Both the position numbers and the translations under genes were made by a program. The notes under the pieces were generated by a model that was not told the DNA's origin, did no database searches, and saw only the letters and a list, made by a program, of their open reading frames with translations. A DNA stretch of 64,000 nucleotides. Origin: an uncultured Bacteroides sp. GTDB lineage: Bacteria > Bacillota > Clostridia > Lachnospirales > Lachnospiraceae. This document shows positions 28,904 to 38,853 of this stretch, one piece after another. The first letter of the stretch is position 1; every line of letters starts with the position of its first letter. The DNA is taken from contig CAMECH010000009.1 in NCBI GenBank assembly GCA_945913015.1, positions 1 through 64,000 on the forward strand, read 5' to 3'.

Positions 28904-31351
28904 TTACTTTGCAACAATATTAACAATCTTTCCCGGAACATATATTTCCTTGATAATTGAGCCTGTAAGCTTGTCGGCAAGTGCTTCCTTGCCTGCTGCA
29001 ACAGCATCTTCTTTGGAAATATCTGCTGCCACCTTTATAACTGACTTTGTCTTGCCGTTGAGCTGGACTGCAATTTCAATCTCATTGTCCTGCATTGAAG
29101 CCTCGTCATAATCAGGCCACTTGTTGTTTTCAAATACACTTGTATCATGTCCGAGTACTTCCCAGAGTTCTTCTGCAACATGTGGTGCAAACGGAGCAAG
29201 AAGTGTAATCATATTTTCCATGGTTACCTGATCGATTCCGCCCTGCTTCTTGGCAAGTTCAATAAATTTGTTATTGTATTCCATAAAACCGCTTATTACA
29301 GTATTAAGGCTGAAGTTTTCAAGACGTTCTGTAATATCGTGTACCATTCTGTGGCGGAGCTTTACACATTCTTCAGTCTCAGGCACATTCTTTCCTGCGC
29401 TCTCATGGACAAGATTCCAGAAACGTGTGATAAATCTGCGCACACCATCAATACCGCGGTCATCCCACTCGGCATCTGTTTCAGGCGGGCCTACAAACAG
29501 TTCATACATTCTGAGTGAATCGCATCCATAATCATTAACGAGTGTGTCAGGAGATACCACATTACCCATTGACTTACTCATCTTCATTGCCTTCGTGCCG
29601 TATTTCTCAACATCATCCGGCTTCTTGCAAATCATGCCCTGATTGAAGAGCTTCTTAAACGGCTCATCAAAATCAATAACCCCGATATCATGAAGGAATT
29701 TTGTATAAAATCTTGAGTAAAGCAGGTGAAGTACAGCATGCTCAACTCCACCGATATACATATCAACGGGAAGATACTTATCAGCCTTCTCGCGGCTTAC
29801 AAGCTCCTCGCTGTTCTTGTTGTCAACATATCTTAAGAAATACCATGAAGACCCTGCCCACTGAGGCATGGTATTAGTCTCTCTCTTAGCAGGCTTTCCA
29901 CAGCAAGGACATGTGGTGTTAACCCACTCATCAATTGCTGCAAGCGGTGATTCACCGGTTCCGGTCGGCTCATATTTCTCAACTTCAGGAAGCAGCAGTG
30001 GAAGCTGGTCTTCCGGAACAGGTACACAGCCGCAGTCCGGACAGTGAATAATCGGAATAGGCTCTCCCCAGTATCTCTGTCTTGAGAATACCCAGTCACG
30101 AAGCTTGTAGTTGGTAGTCTTCTTACCAAAGCCCATTTTCTCAATCATTTCAGGAGCTTCTTTCTTAAGCACGGATGACTCCATTCCGTTCCATTCTCCT
30201 GAATTAATCATTGTTCCTGAGGCCTCTGTATATGCCTCTGTCATATTTTCAATCTCCTTGCCATCCTTAGCGATAACCTGAATGATAGGAAGATTAAATT
30301 TCTTGGCAAACTCGAAGTCTCTGTCATCATGTGCCGGAACGCACATGATTGCTCCTGTACCATAATCGGCAAGTACATAATCAGACAGCCAGATAGGCAC
30401 CTTAGCACCATTCAGCGGATTAATTGCATAACTTCCGGTAAATACGCCTGTCTTTTCCTTATCCTGCATTCTGTCGATATTAGAACGTGTTGAAGCCCTG
30501 TAAATGTAGTCCTCAACATCCTTTCTTGTCTCATCGGTTGCAAGCTCTTTCGCCATTTCATGCTCAGGTGCAAGAACCATAAAAGTTGCACCGTAAAGGG
30601 TATCCGGACGTGTTGTATAAACTGTAATCTTCTTATCTGTGCCCTCAACCTTAAAGTCTACCTCTGCACCATACGAACGTCCAATCCAGTCCGTCTGCAT
30701 CTTCTTAACTTTCTCCGGCCAGTCAAGCTTGTCAAGGTCATCAAGCAGCCTGTCTGCATAAGCTGTAATCTTAAGCATCCACTGCTTCAGATTCTTCTTT
30801 GTAACTTCTGAATGACATCTTTCACAGCAGCCATTTACAACCTCTTCGTTAGCAAGGCCTGTCTTACATGACGGACACCAGTTAATCGGCATTTCCTTCT
30901 CATATGCAAGTCCTGCTTTAAACATTTTTACAAAAATCCACTGTGTCCACTTATAGAACTCAGGGTCAGTTGTATTGACCTCCATATCCCAGTCGTAAAC
31001 AGCAGAAATTTCCTTAATCTGTCTCTTAATATTAGCTACATTATCAGCTGTTGAAATCTTAGGATGTACACCTGTTTTGATTGCGTAATTCTCAGCAGGA
31101 AGACCAAATGCATCCCATCCCATAGGGTGGATTACATAATAGCCGTGAAGCATCTTGTAACGGCTCCATACATCACTGATAACATATCCTCTCCAATGTC
31201 CTACATGCAGACCGCTTCCTGACGGATACGGAAACATGTCAAGGCAATAATACTTTGGCTTCTTGCCATCGTTGACGTTGATTGGCTTTGCCTGCCAATT
31301 GCCACGCCATTTCTTCTCAACTTCTTTATGGTTATAACGTACTTCTGCCAT
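28904..31351 (-). CDS. leuS: leucyl-tRNA synthetase
   Basis: HVGHWRGY (HIGH) and KMSKSMGN (KMSKS) motifs; full length. Confidence 0.97.
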   Translation of the reverse strand: MAEVRYNHKEVEKKWRGNWQAKPINVNDGKKPKYYCLDMFPYPSGSGLHVGHWRGYVISDVWSRYKMLHGYYVIHPMGWDAFGLPAENYAIKTGVHPKISTADNVANIKRQIKEISAVYDWDMEVNTTDPEFYKWTQWIFVKMFKAGLAYEKEMPINWCPSCKTGLANEEVVNGCCERCHSEVTKKNLKQWMLKITAYADRLLDDLDKLDWPEKVKKMQTDWIGRSYGAEVDFKVEGTDKKITVYTTRPDTLYGATFMVLAPEHEMAKELATDETRKDVEDYIYRASTRSNIDRMQDKEKTGVFTGSYAINPLNGAKVPIWLSDYVLADYGTGAIMCVPAHDDRDFEFAKKFNLPIIQVIAKDGKEIENMTEAYTEASGTMINSGEWNGMESSVLKKEAPEMIEKMGFGKKTTNYKLRDWVFSRQRYWGEPIPIIHCPDCGCVPVPEDQLPLLLPEVEKYEPTGTGESPLAAIDEWVNTTCPCCGKPAKRETNTMPQWAGSSWYFLRYVDNKNSEELVSREKADKYLPVDMYIGGVEHAVLHLLYSRFYTKFLHDIGVIDFDEPFKKLFNQGMICKKPDDVEKYGTKAMKMSKSMGNVVSPDTLVNDYGCDSLRMYELFVGPPETDAEWDDRGIDGVRRFITRFWNLVHESAGKNVPETEECVKLRHRMVHDITERLENFSLNTVISGFMEYNNKFIELAKKQGGIDQVTMENMITLLAPFAPHVAEELWEVLGHDTSVFENNKWPDYDEASMQDNEIEIAVQLNGKTKSVIKVAADISKEDAVAAGKEALADKLTGSIIKEIYVPGKIVNIVAK

Positions 31352-31452
31352 AACACTCCTCCTATATTCTGGCTGTTTCCAGCTAAAAATCGCATTGGGC
31401 GCAATATGCCCCTATATCTGTAAACACATAGAATTATTTTAACATATGGCTT

Positions 31453-32808
31453 TCATAAGTCAAGAAAATATTCCTGCGTAATTTTTCTTACCTGAGGTGC
31501 GAGCATCAAAAGTGCAATCAGATTGGGGACAGCCATCATTGCGTTGGAGAAGTCGGCAAATTTCCACACATGCTCGATGTTGATTACCGCCCCTGCATAA
31601 ACGAACGCTACATACAGTATTTTATATGGAAGTATCATGGCATTTCCAAACAGAAACTCCACACATTTTTCGCCGTAATAATACCACGCCGGAATCGTTT
31701 CAAATGCAAAAAGAATCAGCCCCAGCATTACAACATATCCGCCGATTCCAAAGGGAATGACCGAGTCAAATGCAGCAGCAACCGTGTCCATGCCGGCGTT
31801 TTCTTTCCACGCGCCTGTCACAAGCATCACAAGTGCAGTAAGTGTGCACATCACAACTGTGTCAACAAACACCTCAAAAGCTCCAAGAAGCCCCTGCTGT
31901 GCAGGATATTTCACATTACCCGCAGCATGTGCAATAGGTGCGCTTCCAAGCCCTGCTTCATTCGTGAAGACACCGCGGGACAATCCGAGCCTGCACGCCT
32001 GCATTGCAGTTGCCCCCGCAAAGCCTCCCATCGCTGCGCTTCCTTTGAACGCATCATGTATAATTGTCAAAAATGCCTGTGGAATTTCTTTAAAATTGGC
32101 CGCAATTACAATAAATGCAGTAAAAATATATAATCCTGCCATAGCCGGCACAAGCACCTGCGCCATATTTGAAATGCGTCTGATACCGCCAATCAGTACA
32201 AGTGCCGAAAGCACACTCACAACAACCGCCGTAACCCCCTCATTGATTCCAAATGCCGCTTTTGCGCTCTGTGCAAGAGAATTTGACTGTACGCTGCTCC
32301 CGATTCCGAAAGAACTTATTATTGCGGCAATGCAAAACCAGACAGCCATCCACCTTTTATTCAGTCCTTTCTGCATATAATACATGGGGCCGCCTGTATT
32401 CCCTGACTTTTTCTTTTCCCTGTATTTTACCGCCAGTGCGACCTCACTGTATTTGATTACCATTCCGAAAAGTGCCGCAGCCCACATCCAGAATATACTT
32501 CCCGGGCCGCCTATTGATACTGCAAGTGCAACTCCCACTATATTTCCTGTTCCAAGCGTGCCTGCAAGTGCAGTTGCCACCGCCTGAAACGGAGTAATTC
32601 CTTCTTTCTGCCCCTGCTCTTTTGTTTTGCCTTCATCAGAAACCAGAAGCTTTTTTATATTTCGCATCACAAAAACCGGATGCAAAAAAAGTCTGCCGCC
32701 TGTTGCCGGAATCAGGCATGCACCTGTTCCAAACATCATAACAAGCATCGGAATTCCCCAAAGAATATTTTCATTGATGTAATCAATAACTTCTACAATT
32801 GTCTGCAT
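31453..32808 (-). CDS. alanine/glycine:cation symporter family protein
   Basis: AGCS signature region GTGNIVGVALAVSIGGPGSIFWMWAAALFGMVIKYSEV; NEAGLGSAPIAHA. Confidence 0.94.
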   Translation of the reverse strand: MQTIVEVIDYINENILWGIPMLVMMFGTGACLIPATGGRLFLHPVFVMRNIKKLLVSDEGKTKEQGQKEGITPFQAVATALAGTLGTGNIVGVALAVSIGGPGSIFWMWAAALFGMVIKYSEVALAVKYREKKKSGNTGGPMYYMQKGLNKRWMAVWFCIAAIISSFGIGSSVQSNSLAQSAKAAFGINEGVTAVVVSVLSALVLIGGIRRISNMAQVLVPAMAGLYIFTAFIVIAANFKEIPQAFLTIIHDAFKGSAAMGGFAGATAMQACRLGLSRGVFTNEAGLGSAPIAHAAGNVKYPAQQGLLGAFEVFVDTVVMCTLTALVMLVTGAWKENAGMDTVAAAFDSVIPFGIGGYVVMLGLILFAFETIPAWYYYGEKCVEFLFGNAMILPYKILYVAFVYAGAVINIEHVWKFADFSNAMMAVPNLIALLMLAPQVRKITQEYFLDL

Positions 32809-32913
32809 GGAATTTCCCGCATTAAGAATGCACAGTTAATTAATTGTATGCCCCATCCGCACGTAAAATTCTATTCTGTATTTCAAAGTTATTAATTACT
32901 ATTCTTAAATACC

Positions 32914-32955
32914 AAAAGACCCCACAGGCAGTATATTCCGCCTATGAGGTCTTTT
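32914..32955 (-). terminator. rho-independent terminator downstream of purL
   Basis: Long near-perfect stem aaaagaccccacaggcag-tatatt-ccgcctatgaggtctttt. Confidence 0.88.
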
Positions 32956-33027
32956 AACATCTGTATTCTATTACAGTTACATGCCTGCATAAAATGCACT
33001 GCCGTCCAAACTGACAGACTGCATTTA

Positions 33028-36000
33028 TTACATGAAATACTTCACGCCCGACTCAAAAATCTTCAAATCCTGCTCTCCGTAGATATTGATTGCAACACTC
33101 TCATCGCGTCTTTCAACATGTGCCATCTTACCGAGACAGCGGCCGTCAGGGCTTGTGATACCTTCAATTGCCATATAAGAGCCATTGACATTCCACTCGC
33201 CGTCCATTGAAATATTTCCTTCAGGGTCACAGTACTGCGTTGCCACCTGACCGTTAGCAAAGAGCTTGTCAATCCACTCCTTCGGTGCGACAAAACGTCC
33301 CTCTCCGTGTGAAGCCGGAGTTACATATACACCGCCAAGCTGGCTTTCCGCAAGCCAAGGTGATTTATTGGTAACAACCTTAGTATAAACCATCTTTGAA
33401 ATGTGACGGTTAATCGTATTAAATGTAAGAGTAGGTGAATCTGCATTCTGTCCTACAATTCTTCCCTCCGGAACAAGTCCGAGCTTAATAAGCGCCTGGA
33501 AACCGTTACAGATACCGAGTGCAAGTCCGTCTCTTTCGTCAAGAAGCTTATGTACAGCCTCCTTCATCTTCTCGTTACGGAATGCGGCAGCAAAAAACTT
33601 TGCTGAACCATCCGGTTCATCACCTGCTGAGAATCCACCCGGGAACATAATAATCTGTGCCTGGCTGATTGCCTTTGTAAATTCCTCAACAGAATCACGG
33701 ATACCCTGTGCATCAAGGTTCTTGAATACCTTTACAACCACGTCAGCACCGGCTCTCTCAAATGCCTTTGTACTGTCATACTCACAGTTTGTGCCCGGAA
33801 ATACCGGAATAAATACTGTCGGTCTTGCAACCTTGTGCTTGCAGATATGAACTGTATCTGCACTGTAAAGCTTTGTTTCAACAGCTTCCGGCTTTGATGC
33901 CGCCTTTGAAGGGAATACCTTCTCAAGCTTCTCTGTCCAAGCCTTAAGCGCTTCATCCATTGTAATTGTAACATCTCCGTATGTAAATGCTGATGAATCA
34001 TTTACCTCACCGACATAAATATACGGAACCTTAATATCATTAATTCTTTCTGCCGGTACTTCTGCCACAATACAGCCAAATCCCGGAGCAAATAAGTCTG
34101 CCGCATCAAGTTTTGCGTCAAATGTAACACCAAGCTTATTACCGAATGCCATTTTGCTGACAGCAGCCACAAGTCCTGCACGGTCAAGAACATATGCTGA
34201 AATTACCGTCTTATCCTGAATCATCGCATGAACTGCATTGTACAGTTCCTTAATCTGAGCGTAATCCGGAAGGTCATACTCATCAGATGCAATCTTAAAC
34301 AGTACAAGCCTGTTACCGGAAGCTTTAAGCTCAGGTGTAATTACATCGGCTTCCTTTGCAACATCAACTGCAAATGAAACAAGTGTCGGCGGAACATCTA
34401 TATCGTTAAATGTTCCTGACATTGAATCCTTTCCGCCGATTGACGGAAGTCCAAATCCAAGCTGTGCATCATAAGCACCAAGGAGTGCCGCAAACGGCTG
34501 GCTCCAGCGTGCCGGATCCTCTGTCATTCTTCTGAAATATTCCTGATATGTGAAACGAATCTTGTTAAAGTCACCGCCTGCCGCAACAATCTTTGCAACA
34601 GATTCAATAACCGCATAAATTGCGCCGTGATATGGGCTCCATGATGAAAGATATGGATCAAATCCGTAGCTCATCATTGTAACCGTATCACATTTACCCT
34701 TAAGTACAGGAAGCTTTGCAACCATTGTCTGTACTTCGGTAAGCTGATACTTACCGCCGTAAGGCATATATACCGAGCCTGCACCGATTGACGAGTCAAA
34801 GCGTTCAACAAGACCTTTCTGTGAACATACATTAAGGTCATTAAGAGTTGAAATCCATTTTGCCTTAACATCCGCTTTGATTGCACTGCCTTCTTCTGCC
34901 TTATAGCTTTCAGAATCAAGCACCTCATCGCCCTTCTTCTCAGGTATATCAACAAGTACTGTTGTCTCCTGATGAGCACCGTTAGTATCAAGAAATGCTC
35001 TTGAAATATTTACGATTTCCTTGCCTCTCCAGCTCAATACAAGTCTCGGGTCTTCTGTTACAACAGCCACCTCAACAGCCTCAAGGTTTTCTTCTGCCGC
35101 AAATTTCAGGAACTGCTCCACATCCTTAGGTGCAACAACCACAGCCATTCTCTCCTGTGACTCTGAGATTGCAAGTTCAGTTCCGTCAAGTCCTTCATAC
35201 TTCTTCGGAACCTTGTCAAGGTCAACCTTAAGACCATCTGCAAGCTCACCAATGGCAACAGACACACCGCCTGCTCCAAAGTCATTACATTTCTTAATAA
35301 GACAGCTTACCTCTTCTCTTCTGAAAAGGCGCTGGATTTTACGCTCCGTAGGAGCATTACCCTTCTGAACTTCAGCTCCGCAAGTCTCAATCGACTTCTC
35401 CGTGTGTACCTTTGAAGAACCCGTTGCACCGCCGCATCCATCGCGTCCTGTGCGTCCGCCGAGCAGTATAATGATATCTCCCGGGTCGGATGTTTCACGA
35501 ATAACGGCACGTCTTGGAGCGGCACCCATTACAGCACCGATTTCCATTCTCTTTGCAACATAATTCGGATGATAAATTTCTTTTACATAACCTGTAGCAA
35601 GACCAATCTGGTTGCCATATGAGCTGTAACCGTTAGCAGCTCCGAGAACCAGCTTCTTCTGCGGAAGCTTTCCGTGCATTGTCTCTGACATAGGCACGGT
35701 AGGGTCAGCAGCACCTGTAACACGCATTGCCTGATATACATAAGTACGTCCTGACAACGGGTCTCTGATTGCACCGCCAAGACATGTTGCCGCACCACCA
35801 AACGGCTCAATCTCTGTCGGATGGTTGTGAGTCTCATTCTTGAAATTAACAAGCCACTCTTCTGTCTTTCCGTCTACTTCTACAGGAACAACAATACTGC
35901 AGGCATTAATCTCATCTGACTCCTCCTGATCCTGCAATTTTCCCTCAGCCTTCAGCTTGCGCATAGCCATAAGTGCGAGATCCATAAGGCAGACAAACTT

Positions 36001-36810
36001 GTCCTTTCTTCCCTTAAAAATCTCAGCCCTGTCAGCAAGATATTTGTTATATGTAGCCTCAATAGGCTTTCTGTAATATCCGTCCTTGAAAGTAACATCA
36101 GTAAGCTCAGTTGAAAATGTTGTATGACGGCAATGGTCTGACCAGTATGTGTCAAGCACACGGATTTCAGTCATAGTAGGGTCACGATGTTCTTCATTGC
36201 TGAAGTAATTCTGAATATGAAGAAAATCCTTAAACGTCATTGCAAGGCCAAGCGAATCATACAGTTCCTTAAGCTTGTCCTCTGCCATATCCTTAAATCC
36301 GTCAAACACCTTTACATCGTCAGGTACAGCAAACTGTGCAATAAGAGTATCAGGAATTGCCTCGTCGGCCTTTCTTGAATCAACAGGGTTAATGCAAAGC
36401 TCCATAATCTGTGATTTCTGTTCCTCGCTAAGGCTTCCCGTAATCACATATGTTGTAGCTGTCCTTATTACCGGCTTTTCCTCTGCGTTAAAGAATCTCA
36501 CACACTGTTCTGCCGAATCTGCTCTCTGGTCAAACTGTCCCGGAAGATATTCTACAGAATATATAAAATCATCCGCATTTGACTCAAATTCAGTCTCATA
36601 TACATCATCTACAGGCGGCTCGGAAAATACAGTTGTCAATGCCTTTGCGTATGTCTCGTCAGATAAATTTTCAATATCATAACGGATTAACACTCTTACA
36701 CCGGTTACAGTACTGATGTTAAGATAGCTGCTGATTTCATCTGCAAGTTCCTTTGCCTTTACGGCATATGGTGCTTTCTTTTCAACATAAACTCTTCTTA
36801 CGCTACTCAT
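33028..36810 (-). CDS. purL: phosphoribosylformylglycinamidine synthase
   Basis: 1260 aa single-chain PurL; HNHPTEIEPFGGAATCLGGAIRD and C-terminal glutaminase (GICNGFQAL). Confidence 0.97.
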   Translation of the reverse strand: MSSVRRVYVEKKAPYAVKAKELADEISSYLNISTVTGVRVLIRYDIENLSDETYAKALTTVFSEPPVDDVYETEFESNADDFIYSVEYLPGQFDQRADSAEQCVRFFNAEEKPVIRTATTYVITGSLSEEQKSQIMELCINPVDSRKADEAIPDTLIAQFAVPDDVKVFDGFKDMAEDKLKELYDSLGLAMTFKDFLHIQNYFSNEEHRDPTMTEIRVLDTYWSDHCRHTTFSTELTDVTFKDGYYRKPIEATYNKYLADRAEIFKGRKDKFVCLMDLALMAMRKLKAEGKLQDQEESDEINACSIVVPVEVDGKTEEWLVNFKNETHNHPTEIEPFGGAATCLGGAIRDPLSGRTYVYQAMRVTGAADPTVPMSETMHGKLPQKKLVLGAANGYSSYGNQIGLATGYVKEIYHPNYVAKRMEIGAVMGAAPRRAVIRETSDPGDIIILLGGRTGRDGCGGATGSSKVHTEKSIETCGAEVQKGNAPTERKIQRLFRREEVSCLIKKCNDFGAGGVSVAIGELADGLKVDLDKVPKKYEGLDGTELAISESQERMAVVVAPKDVEQFLKFAAEENLEAVEVAVVTEDPRLVLSWRGKEIVNISRAFLDTNGAHQETTVLVDIPEKKGDEVLDSESYKAEEGSAIKADVKAKWISTLNDLNVCSQKGLVERFDSSIGAGSVYMPYGGKYQLTEVQTMVAKLPVLKGKCDTVTMMSYGFDPYLSSWSPYHGAIYAVIESVAKIVAAGGDFNKIRFTYQEYFRRMTEDPARWSQPFAALLGAYDAQLGFGLPSIGGKDSMSGTFNDIDVPPTLVSFAVDVAKEADVITPELKASGNRLVLFKIASDEYDLPDYAQIKELYNAVHAMIQDKTVISAYVLDRAGLVAAVSKMAFGNKLGVTFDAKLDAADLFAPGFGCIVAEVPAERINDIKVPYIYVGEVNDSSAFTYGDVTITMDEALKAWTEKLEKVFPSKAASKPEAVETKLYSADTVHICKHKVARPTVFIPVFPGTNCEYDSTKAFERAGADVVVKVFKNLDAQGIRDSVEEFTKAISQAQIIMFPGGFSAGDEPDGSAKFFAAAFRNEKMKEAVHKLLDERDGLALGICNGFQALIKLGLVPEGRIVGQNADSPTLTFNTINRHISKMVYTKVVTNKSPWLAESQLGGVYVTPASHGEGRFVAPKEWIDKLFANGQVATQYCDPEGNISMDGEWNVNGSYMAIEGITSPDGRCLGKMAHVERRDESVAINIYGEQDLKIFESGVKYFM

Positions 36811-36899
36811 GGTAGACCTCCATAGTTCTTTAATAAGCTATTATTGTATCATTATTACGGCTATTCCACAAGCCGAAAATACCTAATAAAACAAAGTAA

Positions 36900-37835
36900 T
36901 CATTCATGCATTCTTCTGATAATTTTGTAAACCACTGCATTTTCCATAACCATTGGTGCAGTGTGTGCAAAGAAAATAATTCCGTCCGTAGGAGAAAGAA
37001 TATCACTTATGACTTCACCCTCATACGGGTCTATCACCTGTGCAATCACATCACCGTGATAAACCGGATCACCCGGTTCCTTAAGTCGTCTGTAAAAGCC
37101 TGCCGTATCTGACTTGACCGGCATAAGCTCATGCTCCTCAATGACACTTGCAATATATCCGCTGTGATTATTATATTTTACGATTCCCATCCTCGTAAGG
37201 AATCGTAAGACAGCCGAAACTGCCTGCCTTGCAGACTTTTCATCCACATTGTCGGTCGCATTGGTATATATTGAAAATGCATTTGTTCCGTTCATCTGCC
37301 AGTTATAATTAAGTGTTACCGTGTCCATAGGCTTCGGCTTTCTTGTAACCACATACTGAAGTCCGAAAAGATTGGCAAGGCTTGGGCTTTGAAAGCCTGT
37401 CTCCATCATTCTTACATGTGGTATAAAATCCCCCGGCATATAAAATGATGCAAACTGTATTCCATAGCTGTACCCCCTGACATTGTCAAACAGAGCCTTC
37501 GCTATCTGTTTTGGTGCATCAGCATCAGTCTGCCCCGGAAAACACCTGTTAATATCAACATTGTCAATCGGCCAGAAGCGCTTCTCGACATTGACACCAT
37601 ACTGGTTGACAGTAGGAACAACCATTATTTCTTTATTGTGTGAAATTGCACCGTGCTCCTCAAGATTTTTCAGAGTTTTAATTAGCTGTGAGCATATATA
37701 TAACTGCTGTAATTCATTGCCACGCATGGCGCCTACAATGCATGCAGCCTTCTCACCATGTCCGAATGTATATCCTATGATATCATTACTTTCACGATAC
37801 AGACCTTCGACTGAAAATATTACCTCTCTACGCAT
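36900..37835 (-). CDS. succinylglutamate desuccinylase/aspartoacylase-like protein lacking canonical zinc ligands
   Basis: Aligns with the neighbouring paralog (VDINRCFPG vs LDMNRVFPG) but GAMRGNEL replaces GIHGDEL and GIQFAS replaces DIHSS. Confidence 0.82.
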   Translation of the reverse strand: MRREVIFSVEGLYRESNDIIGYTFGHGEKAACIVGAMRGNELQQLYICSQLIKTLKNLEEHGAISHNKEIMVVPTVNQYGVNVEKRFWPIDNVDINRCFPGQTDADAPKQIAKALFDNVRGYSYGIQFASFYMPGDFIPHVRMMETGFQSPSLANLFGLQYVVTRKPKPMDTVTLNYNWQMNGTNAFSIYTNATDNVDEKSARQAVSAVLRFLTRMGIVKYNNHSGYIASVIEEHELMPVKSDTAGFYRRLKEPGDPVYHGDVIAQVIDPYEGEVISDILSPTDGIIFFAHTAPMVMENAVVYKIIRRMHE

Positions 37836-37854
37836 AATCTACTGCCCTTCCTGA

Positions 37855-38814
37855 TTACTTCACTGCATATACACGTGCCAGCAGCGTTCCCTTGTACACA
37901 ACAGGATTTTCCCTCAATGTAAAAATTATTCCGTCCGCAGGAGACTCTATTCTTTGCAGAACCTTGCCCTCAATAGGACTTATTATATCTCCGATGTGCT
38001 CACCGGATTTTATGTTGCCGAGTCTGTCACCTAACGCCGATATAAATATTCCCGCAGCTTCCGCATGCAGAAAATCCACCTGTCCTTCCGTCGACATAAT
38101 CGGTTCCTTAACCTGTGGTCTTTCATCCTGCCAGATTCCAAGCTCAATCATAATATTAAAAATGCCGTCAATCAACTGTCTGCAATATGCATAATTAATT
38201 CTTAAGCCGACTCCCATCTCCGTGACAAGCGTCGGCACGCCAAGCTTATTGAGACTGTATGCAAGCGTTGCTTCACGCACCGTTATCGATGAATACACCC
38301 ATACAAAATCAGCATTCATTATTCTTGCATAAGGAAGCAGTTTATCTGCACAGTCCTCATTGAGACGAACCTGCAAAGCTTCTTTAATATAAACATTGCT
38401 TGAATGTATATCAATGCACAAATCGCTTCCTATTATGTCATTGACAAGCTCCGCCGCAACATATTCTGCCATTGCTCCGTTATTGTCCCCCGGAAACACC
38501 CTGTTCATATCGAGGTCAAACATCGGAATTCCACGTGTTCCCATATCCATTCCGAGAGGATTGATACACGGATACACATCAACTATCCCCGTAAGGCGTT
38601 CAGGATGCTCATTGATCCTTCTTACCACCTCATACATAACGAACTGTCCGTCAAGTTCGTCGCCATGAATACCTGTAACGAGCGAAATTCTTGCCTCACG
38701 TCCGGTAGCATTATCCGGTTCAAAATGATTTTTTGATATATTGATTTTTTCTTTAACCGGCATTTTAACCGATACAACTTCACTAACCATCTTTCGTCCT
38801 GCCTTAATCTGCAT
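37855..38814 (-). CDS. succinylglutamate desuccinylase/aspartoacylase family protein (M14-like)
   Basis: TGIHGDELDG, LDMNRVFPG, CIDIHSSN, TLVTEMGVG; C-terminal barrel-like domain. Confidence 0.88.
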   Translation of the reverse strand: MQIKAGRKMVSEVVSVKMPVKEKINISKNHFEPDNATGREARISLVTGIHGDELDGQFVMYEVVRRINEHPERLTGIVDVYPCINPLGMDMGTRGIPMFDLDMNRVFPGDNNGAMAEYVAAELVNDIIGSDLCIDIHSSNVYIKEALQVRLNEDCADKLLPYARIMNADFVWVYSSITVREATLAYSLNKLGVPTLVTEMGVGLRINYAYCRQLIDGIFNIMIELGIWQDERPQVKEPIMSTEGQVDFLHAEAAGIFISALGDRLGNIKSGEHIGDIISPIEGKVLQRIESPADGIIFTLRENPVVYKGTLLARVYAVK

Positions 38815-38853
38815 AGATATTTATATTTTATCATTCTTACATTATTAATGCAA

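Noticed and set aside
31352-31452. Possible T-box leader upstream of leuS
   Set aside because: Spacer is short and lacks a T-box AGGGTGG-like sequence and terminator
31570-32380. Two long plus-strand ORFs (187 and 207 aa)
   Set aside because: Antisense to the AGCS symporter; mirror-frame composition
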